From a virus, in IMG/VR virus record IMGVR_UViG_3300032224_001305, positions 37,376 to 101,375 of that record: DNA of 64,000 nt; one strand, given 5' to 3'. The position numbers and the translations under genes were made by a program. Positions 7,742 to 14,949 of the stretch are shown in pieces. The notes beneath the pieces were generated by a model, which did not search any database, was not told the DNA's origin, and worked only from the letters and a program-made list of their open reading frames with translations. The number at the start of each line of letters is the position of its first letter. Positions within the stretch are counted from its first letter, which is position 1.

Positions 7742-8008
7742 TTAGGTCCAATCTCTAACCACTAGAAATACACCAGTGGCTACCGTGTAACCGACGCCCT
7801 CCATTAGAGCTATCTTTACTCGATCTTGTGCACTACGTGCTTCTACTATCAATATCGTAGGAACCATAGCTATAAGCGGGTAAGTAAAGCTAATGGCCAA
7901 TCCAAGGGTGTACACCTTGTTATTGGCCGCGTACGCTGCTACGTCGAACCACATCTGCAGTAGGAACGCAGCTAAAAAAGCGGCAACGTATTTAGCTTTA
8001 TTACTCAT
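7742..8008 (-). CDS. Small multi-span membrane protein
   Basis: An 88-aa protein; start at 8008 (MSNKAKYV) chosen for the upstream CCAGGAATTTAAT, because the longer frame to 8041 runs into tRNA-Ala. Three hydrophobic segments are visible: AAFLAAFLLQMWFDVAAYA, LAISFTYPLIAMVPTILIV and VGYTVATGVFLVV. Inner-membrane location expected; function unknown. Confidence 0.65.
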   Translation of the reverse strand: MSNKAKYVAAFLAAFLLQMWFDVAAYAANNKVYTLGLAISFTYPLIAMVPTILIVEARSAQDRVKIALMEGVGYTVATGVFLVVRDWT

Positions 8009-8029
8009 ATTAAATTCCTGGTTATTTGG

Positions 8030-8105
8030 TGGTGGACTCAAGGGGGATCGAACCCCTGACCCTCGGCTTGCAAAGCCGATGCTCTCCCAGCTGAGCTATG
8101 AGCCC
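8030..8105 (-). tRNA. tRNA-Ala (TGC)
   Basis: Acceptor GGGCTCA with TGAGTCC (one G-U pair), D-arm TAGCTCAGCTGGGAGAGCA, anticodon loop TTTGCAA giving TGC, T-loop GGTTCGATCCC. Encoded CCA at 8030-8032. Confidence 0.95.
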
Positions 8106-8200
8106 TTGGTAAAAAGCGCGTGATAGCCAATATCATGGCGATATACAGAGACACTCGCTCTGCATATCGGCCACTCGGCGTGGACTTTGACTATACGCGC

Positions 8201-8275
8201 TGGTGGATGCTGAGGGATTCGAACCCCCGACTGCCTCCGTGTAAAGGAGGAACTCTACCGCTGAGTTAAGCATCC
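8201..8275 (-). tRNA. tRNA-Val (TAC)
   Basis: Acceptor GGATGCT/AGCATCC, D-arm TAACTCAGCGGTAGAGT, anticodon loop TTTACAC giving TAC, T-loop GGTTCGAATCC. Encoded CCA at 8201-8203. Confidence 0.95.
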
Positions 8276-8401
8276 TTAAGGAAAGTACCTGAGCGCCTTT
8301 ATAGGTAGCGCTTTCCTGCTGCAACAGGCATGCGTTTTACCAGTGAGCACTTGCAGGTGCTTACTCGATCTGTCGCATCTTTCTAAATCAGGTACTCCCG
8401 G

Positions 8402-8475
8402 TGGGCCCTCTGGGATTTGAACCCAGTACCCGCAGTTTATGAGACTGCTGCTCTAACCGATTGAGCTAAGGGCCC
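8402..8475 (-). tRNA. tRNA with CAT anticodon, probable tRNA-Ile2 (lysidine type)
   Basis: Acceptor GGGCCCT/AGGGCCC, D-arm TAGCTCAATCGGTTAGAGCA, anticodon loop CTCATAA giving CAT, T-loop GGTTCAAATCC; no complete CCA. It could be elongator Met, but the C4:G69 and C5:G68 acceptor pairs and overall similarity to E. coli ileX (GGCCCCTTAGCTCAG start) fit tRNA-Ile2, the TilS substrate. A TilS-like enzyme is encoded 2.5 kb away in the same cluster. Assignment as Ile2 is inference. Confidence 0.8.
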
Positions 8476-8492
8476 GTTCACCTAACTGACAG

Positions 8493-8574
8493 TGCGTGTA
8501 GAGGGACTCGAACCCCCACGTCTCTCAACAACAGAACCTAAATCTGCCGCGTCTACCAATTCCGCCATACACGC
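8493..8574 (-). tRNA. tRNA-Leu (TAG)
   Basis: Acceptor GCGTGTA/TACACGC, anticodon loop TTTAGGT giving TAG (reads CUA), long class II arm, T-loop GGTTCGAGTCC. No encoded CCA. First tRNA of the minus-strand cluster. CUA is a very common Leu codon in the neighbouring virion genes. Confidence 0.95.
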
Positions 8575-8694
8575 CTAATGAACTCTACGCAGTATTCATA
8601 TATCAAAGAACAACGCGCTTTTTGCACGCAAATACAAAGTCGATCTTGGTATAGGAGCTGTGCTGCACAAGCACCAAGCAGCTAGGAGGTATAC

Positions 8695-9291
8695 ATGCAG
8701 TTCGACTTGACGTCAATACAACCCAATGATCCGCTCAAGGACTTCTTATCTGCTGTGATGAGAATCGATAAAGCCAGTATCAATATGCACATGCAGAATC
8801 TGGCAGAGTTCGATATCGAAATTACTGTCAACGGGCGCTCGATAATGCCGGATGTGCTAATCAAGACGATGCTGGCGGCTAAAGACAGAGAGATTGCGAG
8901 TCTTCGTGAAAAGCTAACGCAGGAGTCAGTTAGTCGACTTCTACGGTCTAGCGCTTCTACTGGGCAAGTCTCTGCGCCAGTAAGCGCAGAACCTGAAGTA
9001 GTGCAAGCACCTGCTACACAGGCACAACCGGAGACACCTACAGTAAACTATGACGCTGACGTAACCGTTAGTCGAGATCTGGTCGTCTTCAAGAAAGAGG
9101 CCTTTAAGAAGTTCTACGAGTCTACGCAGCAGGGCGTAGAGTCTCTGTCGGATCTACTACTACAGCACATCAATCATACGCAGAGACGTAAGGGTGTAAT
9201 ACCCAGCGAGACGCTCGTGCGTCTGCTGACAGTAGAAAGTAAATTTGGTGTTGTCTCTAAGATGATGGAGCGTGTACGAAATGACTTTTGA
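8695..9291 (+). CDS. Hypothetical virion/tail-region protein
   Basis: A 198-aa protein; ATG 6 bases after AGGAGG. First gene of the rightward assembly cluster. An N-terminal alpha/beta part (1-75) is followed by a Pro/Ala/Glu linker (~90-120: VSAEPEVVQAPATQAQPETP) and a helical C-terminus. No family recognised. The upstream divergent gap (8575-8694) contains GGTATAGGAG at 8648 and likely holds promoters for both directions. Confidence 0.7.
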   Translation: MQFDLTSIQPNDPLKDFLSAVMRIDKASINMHMQNLAEFDIEITVNGRSIMPDVLIKTMLAAKDREIASLREKLTQESVSRLLRSSASTGQVSAPVSAEPEVVQAPATQAQPETPTVNYDADVTVSRDLVVFKKEAFKKFYESTQQGVESLSDLLLQHINHTQRRKGVIPSETLVRLLTVESKFGVVSKMMERVRNDF

Positions 9292-9577
9292 ACCACCGCA
9301 GTTTGGCTTGCCTCCGCATGTGGTAAGTCACATACTGGTAAACCCGTCTCGCTGGACAAAGAAAGGCGACTTGCTGAAGAAGCAACTTCGCAAGTTGACC
9401 ACTAATGAAACAGCCATAAATAATTTTCTGACTCGGCACTCTGTCGGAAGTAGCAAGGTCTACTTCCCGATAGCTGCTAACCACGCGCCTAGGCTAGATA
9501 CAGCTAAGTACCCCACTAGGAATCACTACGAGGATGTAGTACCAGGCAGTGTCTACGCCTTGGTAGTTATTCCCTAG
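9281..9577 (+). CDS. Hypothetical protein
   Basis: A 98-aa protein; its ATG overlaps the upstream stop (ATGACTTTTGA) with GGAG 10 bases before. Basic N-terminal half (WTKKGDLLKKQLRKL), no known domain. Last gene before a strong terminator. Confidence 0.65.
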   Translation: MTFEPPQFGLPPHVVSHILVNPSRWTKKGDLLKKQLRKLTTNETAINNFLTRHSVGSSKVYFPIAANHAPRLDTAKYPTRNHYEDVVPGSVYALVVIP

Positions 9578-9585
9578 AAATAAAA

Positions 9586-9625
9586 GACGGCGCGATGATC
9601 TACCAAGGTCATCTCGTCGTTTTTT
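9586..9625 (+). terminator. Intrinsic terminator followed by TTAGCTATTG motif
   Basis: Hairpin GACGGCGCGATGATC / GGTCATCTCGTCG with loop taccaa, then GTTTTTTAGC. The sequence right after the U-tract is TTAGCTATTG (9624-9633), the same motif that follows many minus-strand terminator hairpins in this window. TTGACA at 9631 could also serve as a -35 box for the next gene. Confidence 0.8.
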
Positions 9626-9701
9626 AGCTATTGACAGTCGTAGAGGCTACGTGGTAAACCGCTGCTGTATTGATGTGTATACAGTAAACTAGGTGAAACC
9701 A

Positions 9702-9941
9702 GTGGCAAGTTCGGCACAACTGACAATTTGGCAACACCGTGATTTGTGCTCAGTACGTCGTCATGACGAGCTGAACGGACTAGGTCCGTATCAACTTTTT
9801 ACTACTGATGACGTATGCAGATATTTAGATTGCGCCAACTATGATGGCTGCCTAACCTTTGCGGCGGCAAACAAATGGGGGTCCTTTTCTTGTAAAGGAT
9901 GCAGGAAGGCCCTACACGGAGAATTTGTAACAGAGGAGTAA
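9702..9941 (+). CDS. Small Cys-containing protein
   Basis: A 79-aa protein; GTG at 9702 follows AGGTG by six bases (an upstream GTG at 9693 lies within the ribosome site). Cysteines in CRYLDCANYDGC and SFSCKGC could bind zinc. No family assigned. Confidence 0.55.
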   Translation: MASSAQLTIWQHRDLCSVRRHDELNGLGPYQLFTTDDVCRYLDCANYDGCLTFAAANKWGSFSCKGCRKALHGEFVTEE

Positions 9942-9943
9942 TT

Positions 9944-10681
9944 ATGAATATTGAGGACCTAAAAGCCCGAGCCAGCGTAGTGTACGCTGACAAGGACCAG
10001 GAGTCACAGGCCAAAGAGGACTTTCAGTCGCACCTGAAGGGCTCAGCGCCCAGCAATCAAACGCAGCCTGACCCAGGCGGAAGACGGCTACCGTCTGAGC
10101 TACAAAGCCAATTGGCCAGTCTGGAAAAGGATATGCTTAAGGTCAATGCTACTGAGCAAAAGATTGACCTAGGACCGTTGCCCGAAGCAGCGCGTCGTAA
10201 GATTGCCGGAGCTGAAGACGACAACACAGGGAATAAGACCAATACACCACTCGACCAGGTTCTAAAAGAGAAGACCGAGAAAGCATGCGCGCCGATGGAT
10301 TTTGGCGAGCTTATCATGACAGGACGCGTTCAGCAGGATGTACCTGTCCTACCTGGCAAGCTAAAAGTAACATTTCAGTCTCTTACCGGAGCTGAGAGTT
10401 ATTGGGTTGAGCGCATGATGAGCGAGCAGCCTACAGAACTAGGACGCTCATGGGCGGTCTACATGCAGTTGGCTATGACGGTACACGCCGTCAACGGCTC
10501 GATGCGTGAGCCTTTTAATATCGACGGTAAGATCGACAGAGCAATCCTAGAGCGTCGTCTGTCCTTGCTGATGAAGATGAATACGCGCCTAATAGAATTA
10601 TTAATTGCCAATATGTTTTGGTTCTTCGACCGCGTTAATTCCCTTTACGACAATGATTTCGAATCCATAAAAAATGGATAG
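9944..10681 (+). CDS. Putative tail assembly chaperone (short, 0-frame product)
   Basis: A 245-aa protein; ATG 9944 after GAGGAG, 2 bases downstream of the previous stop. The N-terminal ~110 residues are polar and flexible. Residues ~120-240 are compact: VLPGKLKVTFQSLTGAESYWVERMM followed by helices, which resembles the 'gp G' core of tail assembly chaperones that begins with 'v.lPsG..v.l..lTg'. The gene ends at a slippery A_AAA_AAT, and an open -1 frame continues for 106 codons. A 0-frame product plus a longer frameshifted product is the hallmark of tail assembly chaperones. Family assignment is by architecture, not strong sequence identity. Confidence 0.65.
   Translation: MNIEDLKARASVVYADKDQESQAKEDFQSHLKGSAPSNQTQPDPGGRRLPSELQSQLASLEKDMLKVNATEQKIDLGPLPEAARRKIAGAEDDNTGNKTNTPLDQVLKEKTEKACAPMDFGELIMTGRVQQDVPVLPGKLKVTFQSLTGAESYWVERMMSEQPTELGRSWAVYMQLAMTVHAVNGSMREPFNIDGKIDRAILERRLSLLMKMNTRLIELLIANMFWFFDRVNSLYDNDFESIKNG
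10669..10675 (+). promoter_or_regulatory. Programmed -1 ribosomal frameshift site (A_AAA_AAT)
   Basis: In the reading frame the codons are ATA AAA AAT GGA TAG, giving a perfect X_XXY_YYZ heptamer just before the stop. After a -1 slip both codons re-pair as AAA AAA. A small hairpin (ACCC-loop-GGGT) begins about 8 bases downstream, at 10684. Confidence 0.7.
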
Positions 10682-10995
10682 AGACCCCTCTAGGGTGGGC
10701 ACGGGCTAATTTGTTTTACGACAACTTAGTTAGGATGCCAGAGCCGGGTTCCCTAAAGGAGGTCGTGTGTATCATTGTTCAGAGGCACCGGCAGGAACAG
10801 GAAGTCTACAGACTTATCGCCCAGATGGAGTCATCAACAGAGGGAAGAAGTAAGGCTCTGAACAACTTCAAGAACTCGTTGGCTCCGTATGTAAACAAGC
10901 AGCGGGAGCAAGAGTCTAAGGCAATTGCTGACCGCATGAATAAGTACATACACACTGGGCAGTGGGTTATTAACTTGGATGACAAAAATGAATGA
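10675..10995 (+). CDS. Frameshift extension of the tail assembly chaperone (-1 frame)
   Basis: After the slip the next codons read W-I-E-T-P-L-G-W-A-R and continue open to TGA at 10995. This adds 106 residues, for a ~350-aa fusion. There is no good start codon with a ribosome site near the beginning of this frame; the first ATG is mid-sequence. The part after the slip is helical and charged (EVVCIIVQRHRQEQEVYRLIAQ, a likely coiled coil). Analogous 'GT' fusions bind the tape measure protein during tail assembly. Confidence 0.6.
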   Translation, partial: WIETPLGWARANLFYDNLVRMPEPGSLKEVVCIIVQRHRQEQEVYRLIAQMESSTEGRSKALNNFKNSLAPYVNKQREQESKAIADRMNKYIHTGQWVINLDDKNE

Positions 10996-11389
10996 GCCAC
11001 TACTTGTACTAATTGGCGTGGCGTCCAGATATCTGGTGGGAGAGGGCCTCGTACAAGAGGCTGTCTTCATGAACCAGGTAACAGGAGAAGAGTACGTACT
11101 AGGACTAGTCTCCGGGCAGTTCGAGGCATTACTCGAAATATTACGGTTAAACAATGGCGAGTCCACGTCAGGCCAAAACTCTCAAGATGCTGTGGAGGAA
11201 GAATCGGCTGCACGAAGCACCGCAGCTATTAGAATCGATCGTAAGCTCGGTTCTAACAGCGTACCCCTCCAACAAGAAGATGAAGAGGACACGGAACCGT
11301 CGTGGACGTCCGAGGAAGATACCGAAGAAGACGTTGTGGACGAAGCGACACCAGAAGCGATACGTTCTATCTTTGGCAGAGGATTTTAA
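10988..11389 (+). CDS. Hypothetical protein with acidic tail
   Basis: A 133-aa protein; ATG overlaps the preceding stop (AATGA). N-terminal ~60 residues are a hydrophobic alpha/beta domain with VTGEEYVLGLVSGQFEALLEILRL; the second half is acidic and low-complexity (EDEEDTEPSWTSEEDTEED) and ends FGRGF. Its 3' 236 bases overlap the next gene in another frame. Confidence 0.6.
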   Translation: MNEPLLVLIGVASRYLVGEGLVQEAVFMNQVTGEEYVLGLVSGQFEALLEILRLNNGESTSGQNSQDAVEEESAARSTAAIRIDRKLGSNSVPLQQEDEEDTEPSWTSEEDTEEDVVDEATPEAIRSIFGRGF

Positions 11390-11795
11390 TCAACTTTGGC
11401 GGTGCCCGGTATGTAAGGGATGGTGGGTATCTGAACTTACATACTCGGGCTGCGCTACTTGTGAAAACCAAGTATTTCCAGAGGTAGTGTTGTTTAGGGA
11501 GAAAGTAGACTTACGGGAGTATTTGCAAAAATATATTGAGCTATGGCTTGAACGTACTTCGCTTATGCTTCTCGTAACGTCTGCTACTAATAGGCGCTCT
11601 GCAAAAAGAAGAATACCGTTATCTACTGTGTTTAGTGTGTTACAGCCGAAGGCTAAGCCTTCAGTAAGAAAATCGAAGAAGTGGTTTACACAAATATTTT
11701 CTGGAGGGTGCAGATATACAGGTTATGTTGACCATGATTTCTGCATGTATGACTTATGGCCAAACACTTACGACGCCGCACTCCTACGCGTCTAA
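11154..11795 (+). CDS. Zinc-ribbon protein with basic N-terminus
   Basis: An open frame of 213 codons. A Cys4 zinc ribbon, CPVCKGWWVSELTYSGCATC, lies at about residues 84-103, preceded by a basic stretch with an AT-hook-like RRGRPRK. The ATG at 11154 would overlap the previous gene by 236 bases; the ATG at 11280 (MKRTRNRRG) would halve the overlap. The zinc ribbon is the best evidence that the frame is real. Start uncertain; possible nucleic-acid-binding role. Confidence 0.55.
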   Translation: MASPRQAKTLKMLWRKNRLHEAPQLLESIVSSVLTAYPSNKKMKRTRNRRGRPRKIPKKTLWTKRHQKRYVLSLAEDFNQLWRCPVCKGWWVSELTYSGCATCENQVFPEVVLFREKVDLREYLQKYIELWLERTSLMLLVTSATNRRSAKRRIPLSTVFSVLQPKAKPSVRKSKKWFTQIFSGGCRYTGYVDHDFCMYDLWPNTYDAALLRV

Positions 11796-11941
11796 TGCAG
11801 CTACGTGTACCAGAAGAGCTACACACTTGGCTGAAGGAGTACGCGTTTGTCAACAAAACTACTATGACAAACATAGTAACTGCCTATCTAACAAGACTAC
11901 GTGATAGGAAAGAGTCCCCGATGAAGGTGCCGGAGGTGTAA
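11756..11941 (+). CDS. Ribbon-helix-helix-like small DNA-binding protein
   Basis: A 61-aa protein. Its core, MQLRVPEELHTWLKEYAFVNKTTMTNIVTAYLTRLRD, fits the Arc/CopG pattern of one strand (LRVP) and two helices, with the beta-strand 'xLRVPEEL' typical of such repressors. It overlaps the preceding gene by 40 bases. Probable autoregulator or late-gene regulator; the target is unknown. Confidence 0.65.
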   Translation: MAKHLRRRTPTRLMQLRVPEELHTWLKEYAFVNKTTMTNIVTAYLTRLRDRKESPMKVPEV

Positions 11942-11942
11942 A

Positions 11943-12542
11943 ATGGCTGCCACAGAATTACGTGTGGAAAAGCTAACAGTACCAAAGTCTTCTACTGAAG
12001 TTGCTGGCCTACTACAAAGGCTGCTCTCCATAAAAGGACTTGTGTCGTTCTCAGTTAGCCGTGAAGGTGTAGAGATAAAGCGTTATCGGTCTCTACATGA
12101 TCCACCGATATCGGATGAATCTCCTATCGAAGAGCCAGAGCTAGGAATAGCCCTAGCTACGCTAGAAGAGATAATAGAGATAGAAGACTGTCCTACCACA
12201 GAACTATCGCTGACAAGGGCGGCACACCTTATATCTTCTAGGGGATTCGCTCCGTCAATCCTAGTACTGCCCTCAGAGGAATACGTAAAAGTATTCCAAG
12301 ATATTACTGGACCCATAACTCCCGATTTCTCAGAAGGAGCCGGATCTGTATTTATCAGCGGCTATCGTGTAGAGATCTCCGACATGCTTGCTGATAATAC
12401 TTTTCTTATGCTGGGCTCGTTAGTTTCTACGTACCACCTGGATTCAGTACGGATGGCCGTACGTATATTCGTCAAAGGAGTAAACAATGGCGTCGACCAA
12501 GAAAGAGACAGTGTCATTGGAGAAGATGCAGCTACAGCTTAA
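11943..12542 (+). CDS. Hypothetical assembly-region protein
   Basis: A 199-aa protein; start after GGAGGTGTAAA. Mixed alpha/beta, no recognised motif. It overlaps the next gene by 56 bases; part of a tightly packed rightward operon. Confidence 0.7.
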   Translation: MAATELRVEKLTVPKSSTEVAGLLQRLLSIKGLVSFSVSREGVEIKRYRSLHDPPISDESPIEEPELGIALATLEEIIEIEDCPTTELSLTRAAHLISSRGFAPSILVLPSEEYVKVFQDITGPITPDFSEGAGSVFISGYRVEISDMLADNTFLMLGSLVSTYHLDSVRMAVRIFVKGVNNGVDQERDSVIGEDAATA

Positions 12543-12960
12543 GCAGGCTCTTGAAACCACCAAAGCTTGCGAAGTGTTGGCCATGCAGTCTAGAAATGGT
12601 GACCTGCGAGCAGTGTTTAGAGTCACTGACCAACCTGCTTGGCTAAGAGTACTTTCTACATATCTAGCCAATGAGAACAAAGAGCAGTGGTACTCGTTCA
12701 TAGGTCAGGCCTATAAACTGAACAACGGTTCTCTTGTGACCGCATGGGTTATGTTTGTAGACGCTCCTCCCGGAGTATCTTTAGAAAGCGCGGTACAGGG
12801 TGCCTGTCGCTGCCTTACACAGACCGTGGCTAACACTACCGTATCAGACTCCGAGGCCTTATTTCCTGACGAAGCCACTATTCCAGCTGCATGGGCTATT
12901 GGTCCACAGGCGCTAAGTAGAATTAAACACACCGCAATCGACTCCAGCATGCGGAGGTAA
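12487..12960 (+). CDS. Hypothetical assembly-region protein
   Basis: A 157-aa protein; start after AAAGGAG. N-terminal helix (EKMQLQLKQALETTKACEVLAMQ) then a beta-rich part with GSLVTAWVMFVDAPPG. No family recognised. Confidence 0.7.
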   Translation: MASTKKETVSLEKMQLQLKQALETTKACEVLAMQSRNGDLRAVFRVTDQPAWLRVLSTYLANENKEQWYSFIGQAYKLNNGSLVTAWVMFVDAPPGVSLESAVQGACRCLTQTVANTTVSDSEALFPDEATIPAAWAIGPQALSRIKHTAIDSSMRR

Positions 12961-12963
12961 TAG

Positions 12964-13602
12964 ATGTCTAAGCTAGTAACTGCAGAACTACGCGCTAATT
13001 ATGTAGTGGAAGTAACGCTGCATTATTTACCAAAGCGCGTAAATATTAGAGGAAATATAAATCTGTATAAAAAGGGCGGAGAGTACGGACGTAGCGACTC
13101 TGTACTAGATATGTGCAGCGAAATGGGATGCCTGGGCGTGTTCACAGACTCTTTCCAGCTCACTGAAGTGGAGCTGGAAGAGATAATAAAAGGCGGTAAC
13201 CCAAATATCGAGTTCTGGCCAGAAAGCGCCAAGAACCGCTATGACAATTGGGGAGCCATGTTGGTTACATGTCCTAAGTGCAAGGTAATCTCCAGACGTA
13301 ATACTCTGTCCGATGCTTATGGATTCAACACCACGTTAAACAAGATAGCTCTAGCAGTTACCGGGTACTTTAGAGAGCTTGATAGCAATGCTGATATAGT
13401 TCTAAAAGTGCACAGAGCCCCTGGCAGCTTACAGACAGCCAAGCAGGATTTTCTATCCACCGGCAATAAGGGAAAATATGCCGAGGATCTAGAAAAGGCT
13501 CGCTTGAACCATCACGTTTTCTATCCGCTAGCTAAGCTGTTAAAAGATACTGCTGGAGGCGCTTCAGTAGAGTCCTGCATCGAGAGATTCTTACGAGCGT
13601 AG
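12964..13602 (+). CDS. Hypothetical protein with Cys pair
   Basis: A 212-aa protein; start 3 bases after the previous stop with GGAGGTAATAG upstream. A CPKC motif at ~residue 102 and a CSEMGC upstream may bind metal. The C-terminal half is helical. Family unknown; operon position suggests tail or baseplate assembly. Confidence 0.7.
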   Translation: MSKLVTAELRANYVVEVTLHYLPKRVNIRGNINLYKKGGEYGRSDSVLDMCSEMGCLGVFTDSFQLTEVELEEIIKGGNPNIEFWPESAKNRYDNWGAMLVTCPKCKVISRRNTLSDAYGFNTTLNKIALAVTGYFRELDSNADIVLKVHRAPGSLQTAKQDFLSTGNKGKYAEDLEKARLNHHVFYPLAKLLKDTAGGASVESCIERFLRA

Positions 13603-13607
13603 AGCTG

Positions 13608-13895
13608 ATGAACATAAAAGAGGCACTAGTAAAGATAAGCTACCTGCGCCACAAGGACGCTGCCCTTGACTTTTTGCAGAAAGAACTCGAGAGAGTATTG
13701 CCAAATGACGCAGGAACGCGTACTAAGGAGCCGCTGAGTGCAGCGGGTGTGTCTCCAGAGCAAGTTCCTGACGATGTAATACAAGATGTATTGGCCACGT
13801 TGGGCGAGTTACGGTCCACACTACAAATAGAGCTCGAACAAATAGAGCGTATGGAGTTTACAGATGTCGGAAAAGGAAAATCCAACCGTAAGTGA
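13608..13895 (+). CDS. Hypothetical helical protein
   Basis: A 95-aa protein, mostly helical (AALDFLQKELERVL; LGELRSTLQIELEQIERME). It overlaps the next gene by 32 bases. Confidence 0.6.
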   Translation: MNIKEALVKISYLRHKDAALDFLQKELERVLPNDAGTRTKEPLSAAGVSPEQVPDDVIQDVLATLGELRSTLQIELEQIERMEFTDVGKGKSNRK

Positions 13896-14259
13896 CATTG
13901 CGACACTAGAAGCCAAAGTGGCTGAGATAGATAATAACGTTGTCCAAATAGCAATGTTCATAGACAAGCTAGCAAAGGAGCACATGGCAGCTACTAAGCT
14001 GCTACAGCGCACCGAGCACTTCTTGTTCTCGTTAATTAAGGTAGGACTAGATAGCGGCCTAGACTTCAATGCTATGCAGGATGCTATGGAAGACTACAAC
14101 AAGCATGAGGACTTGTTGGTATTCTGGGGCGTGCGTACTCAGGAAGAGTACGAAACACTCAAAGCGCAGTCACAAGCTGCTCAGGAAGCTGCACAGGTAC
14201 TGGCAGATGGACAGGCAGCTAGTATGGCTGACATCGAAGCTGAGGCTGAGAGCGTATAA
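13864..14259 (+). CDS. Hypothetical helical protein, last gene of the operon
   Basis: A 131-aa protein; GGAG upstream of the ATG. Acidic and helical throughout, with a coiled-coil start (DIATLEAKVAEIDNNVVQIAMFIDKLAKE). It is followed by a strong terminator. Confidence 0.65.
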   Translation: MSEKENPTVSDIATLEAKVAEIDNNVVQIAMFIDKLAKEHMAATKLLQRTEHFLFSLIKVGLDSGLDFNAMQDAMEDYNKHEDLLVFWGVRTQEEYETLKAQSQAAQEAAQVLADGQAASMADIEAEAESV

Positions 14260-14282
14260 CAATCCGTGTGAGGGTGAGGTAA

Positions 14283-14316
14283 GGGGTCGCCGTAACTGGC
14301 GGCCCCTTTCTTTTTT
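14283..14316 (+). terminator. Rho-independent terminator
   Basis: GGGGTCGCC-gtaact-GGCGGCCCC stem followed by TTTCTTTTTT, ending the 9.7-14.3 kb rightward operon. Confidence 0.9.
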
Positions 14317-14317
14317 G

Positions 14318-14359
14318 TAATAGGTAAAAGAATGACAAGAGCGCTAGCTCGTTGTCATT
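14318..14359 (-). terminator. Minus-strand terminator with TTACCTATTA motif
   Basis: Hairpin AATGACAA-GAGC...GCTC(G)TTGTCATT at 14331-14359. On the minus strand it is followed by CTTTTACCTATTA, the recurring terminator-linked motif. It is placed just downstream of the 38-aa membrane gene at 14371. Confidence 0.6.
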
Positions 14360-14370
14360 CAGTCGCGCTC

Positions 14371-14487
14371 TCAGCCGAATACGGCTACAAGAAGCGCAAA
14401 GAACACATGAAATCCTACTAGGGCCAGAAGGGCCCCGAGAATTTCTTTCACCGAAAAATCTTCCAGGCCACCAGGTTCACCGCGCAT
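14371..14487 (-). CDS. Small single-span membrane protein (38 aa)
   Basis: MRGEPGGLEDFSVKEIL then a hydrophobic span (LGALLALVGFHVFFALLVAVFG) at the C-terminus. GAGG lies 5 bases before the ATG. A GGTATAAG promoter-like element lies 37 bases further upstream and a terminator hairpin follows the stop, so it forms a complete small transcription unit. Function unknown. Confidence 0.55.
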   Translation of the reverse strand: MRGEPGGLEDFSVKEILGALLALVGFHVFFALLVAVFG

Positions 14488-14523
14488 ACGCACCTCTAAG
14501 CGTGTTACTGTACGCTCATAATA

Positions 14524-14531
14524 CTTATACC
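14524..14531 (-). promoter_or_regulatory. GGTATAAG promoter-like element
   Basis: Reads ACGGTATAAGTATT on the minus strand, upstream of the 38-aa gene. It matches the element found ahead of at least seven other minus-strand units in the window. Confidence 0.45.
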
Positions 14532-14547
14532 GTAATACGCCTATAAT

Positions 14548-14949
14548 TTAGCTAGGGTTTTCGTCTGCCATCCAGAAGGCCAGGTCGTTTATAGTATCGA
14601 CGGCCATACATCCCTCTTGGCTAGTTATAACCGGCTTATCTACTGATAATAATTTTTCAAGAATAGGAATAAACGAGACATTCTCGTCAACAATTTCCGC
14701 TCTGCGGTGAACAATCTTAAGCGGCTCCTTGTTTTCCAGTGCTCGCTCGAAGTTATCGGGCTCAAGTAGAAACAAACCAACGCGCTTGTCTTTCTTTAGT
14801 AGTAAGCATTGCGACGGGCGCTTTCCGTTCATTACACGCCCATAAATCACGTCTATCTCGTCGTGTATTGGTGCAATACGCCAATACATAGCCGTGAACT
14901 TGTCGTATATACCGTCTAGGTGCTCAGTCATATCTTCTTGTATGCTCAT
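14548..14949 (-). CDS. Hypothetical protein
   Basis: A 133-aa protein; its start overlaps the stop of the upstream 213-aa gene. Mixed alpha/beta, no motif recognised. Probably co-translated with its neighbour. Confidence 0.65.
   Translation of the reverse strand: MSIQEDMTEHLDGIYDKFTAMYWRIAPIHDEIDVIYGRVMNGKRPSQCLLLKKDKRVGLFLLEPDNFERALENKEPLKIVHRRAEIVDENVSFIPILEKLLSVDKPVITSQEGCMAVDTINDLAFWMADENPS

Noticed and set aside
8133-8324. 63-codon minus-strand frame between tRNAs
   Set aside because: It runs straight through tRNA-Val and lacks a ribosome site.
14352-14546. 64-codon plus-strand frame
   Set aside because: Needs a TTG start inside a hairpin, has no ribosome site and runs antisense to a better supported 38-aa membrane gene with its own promoter and terminator.
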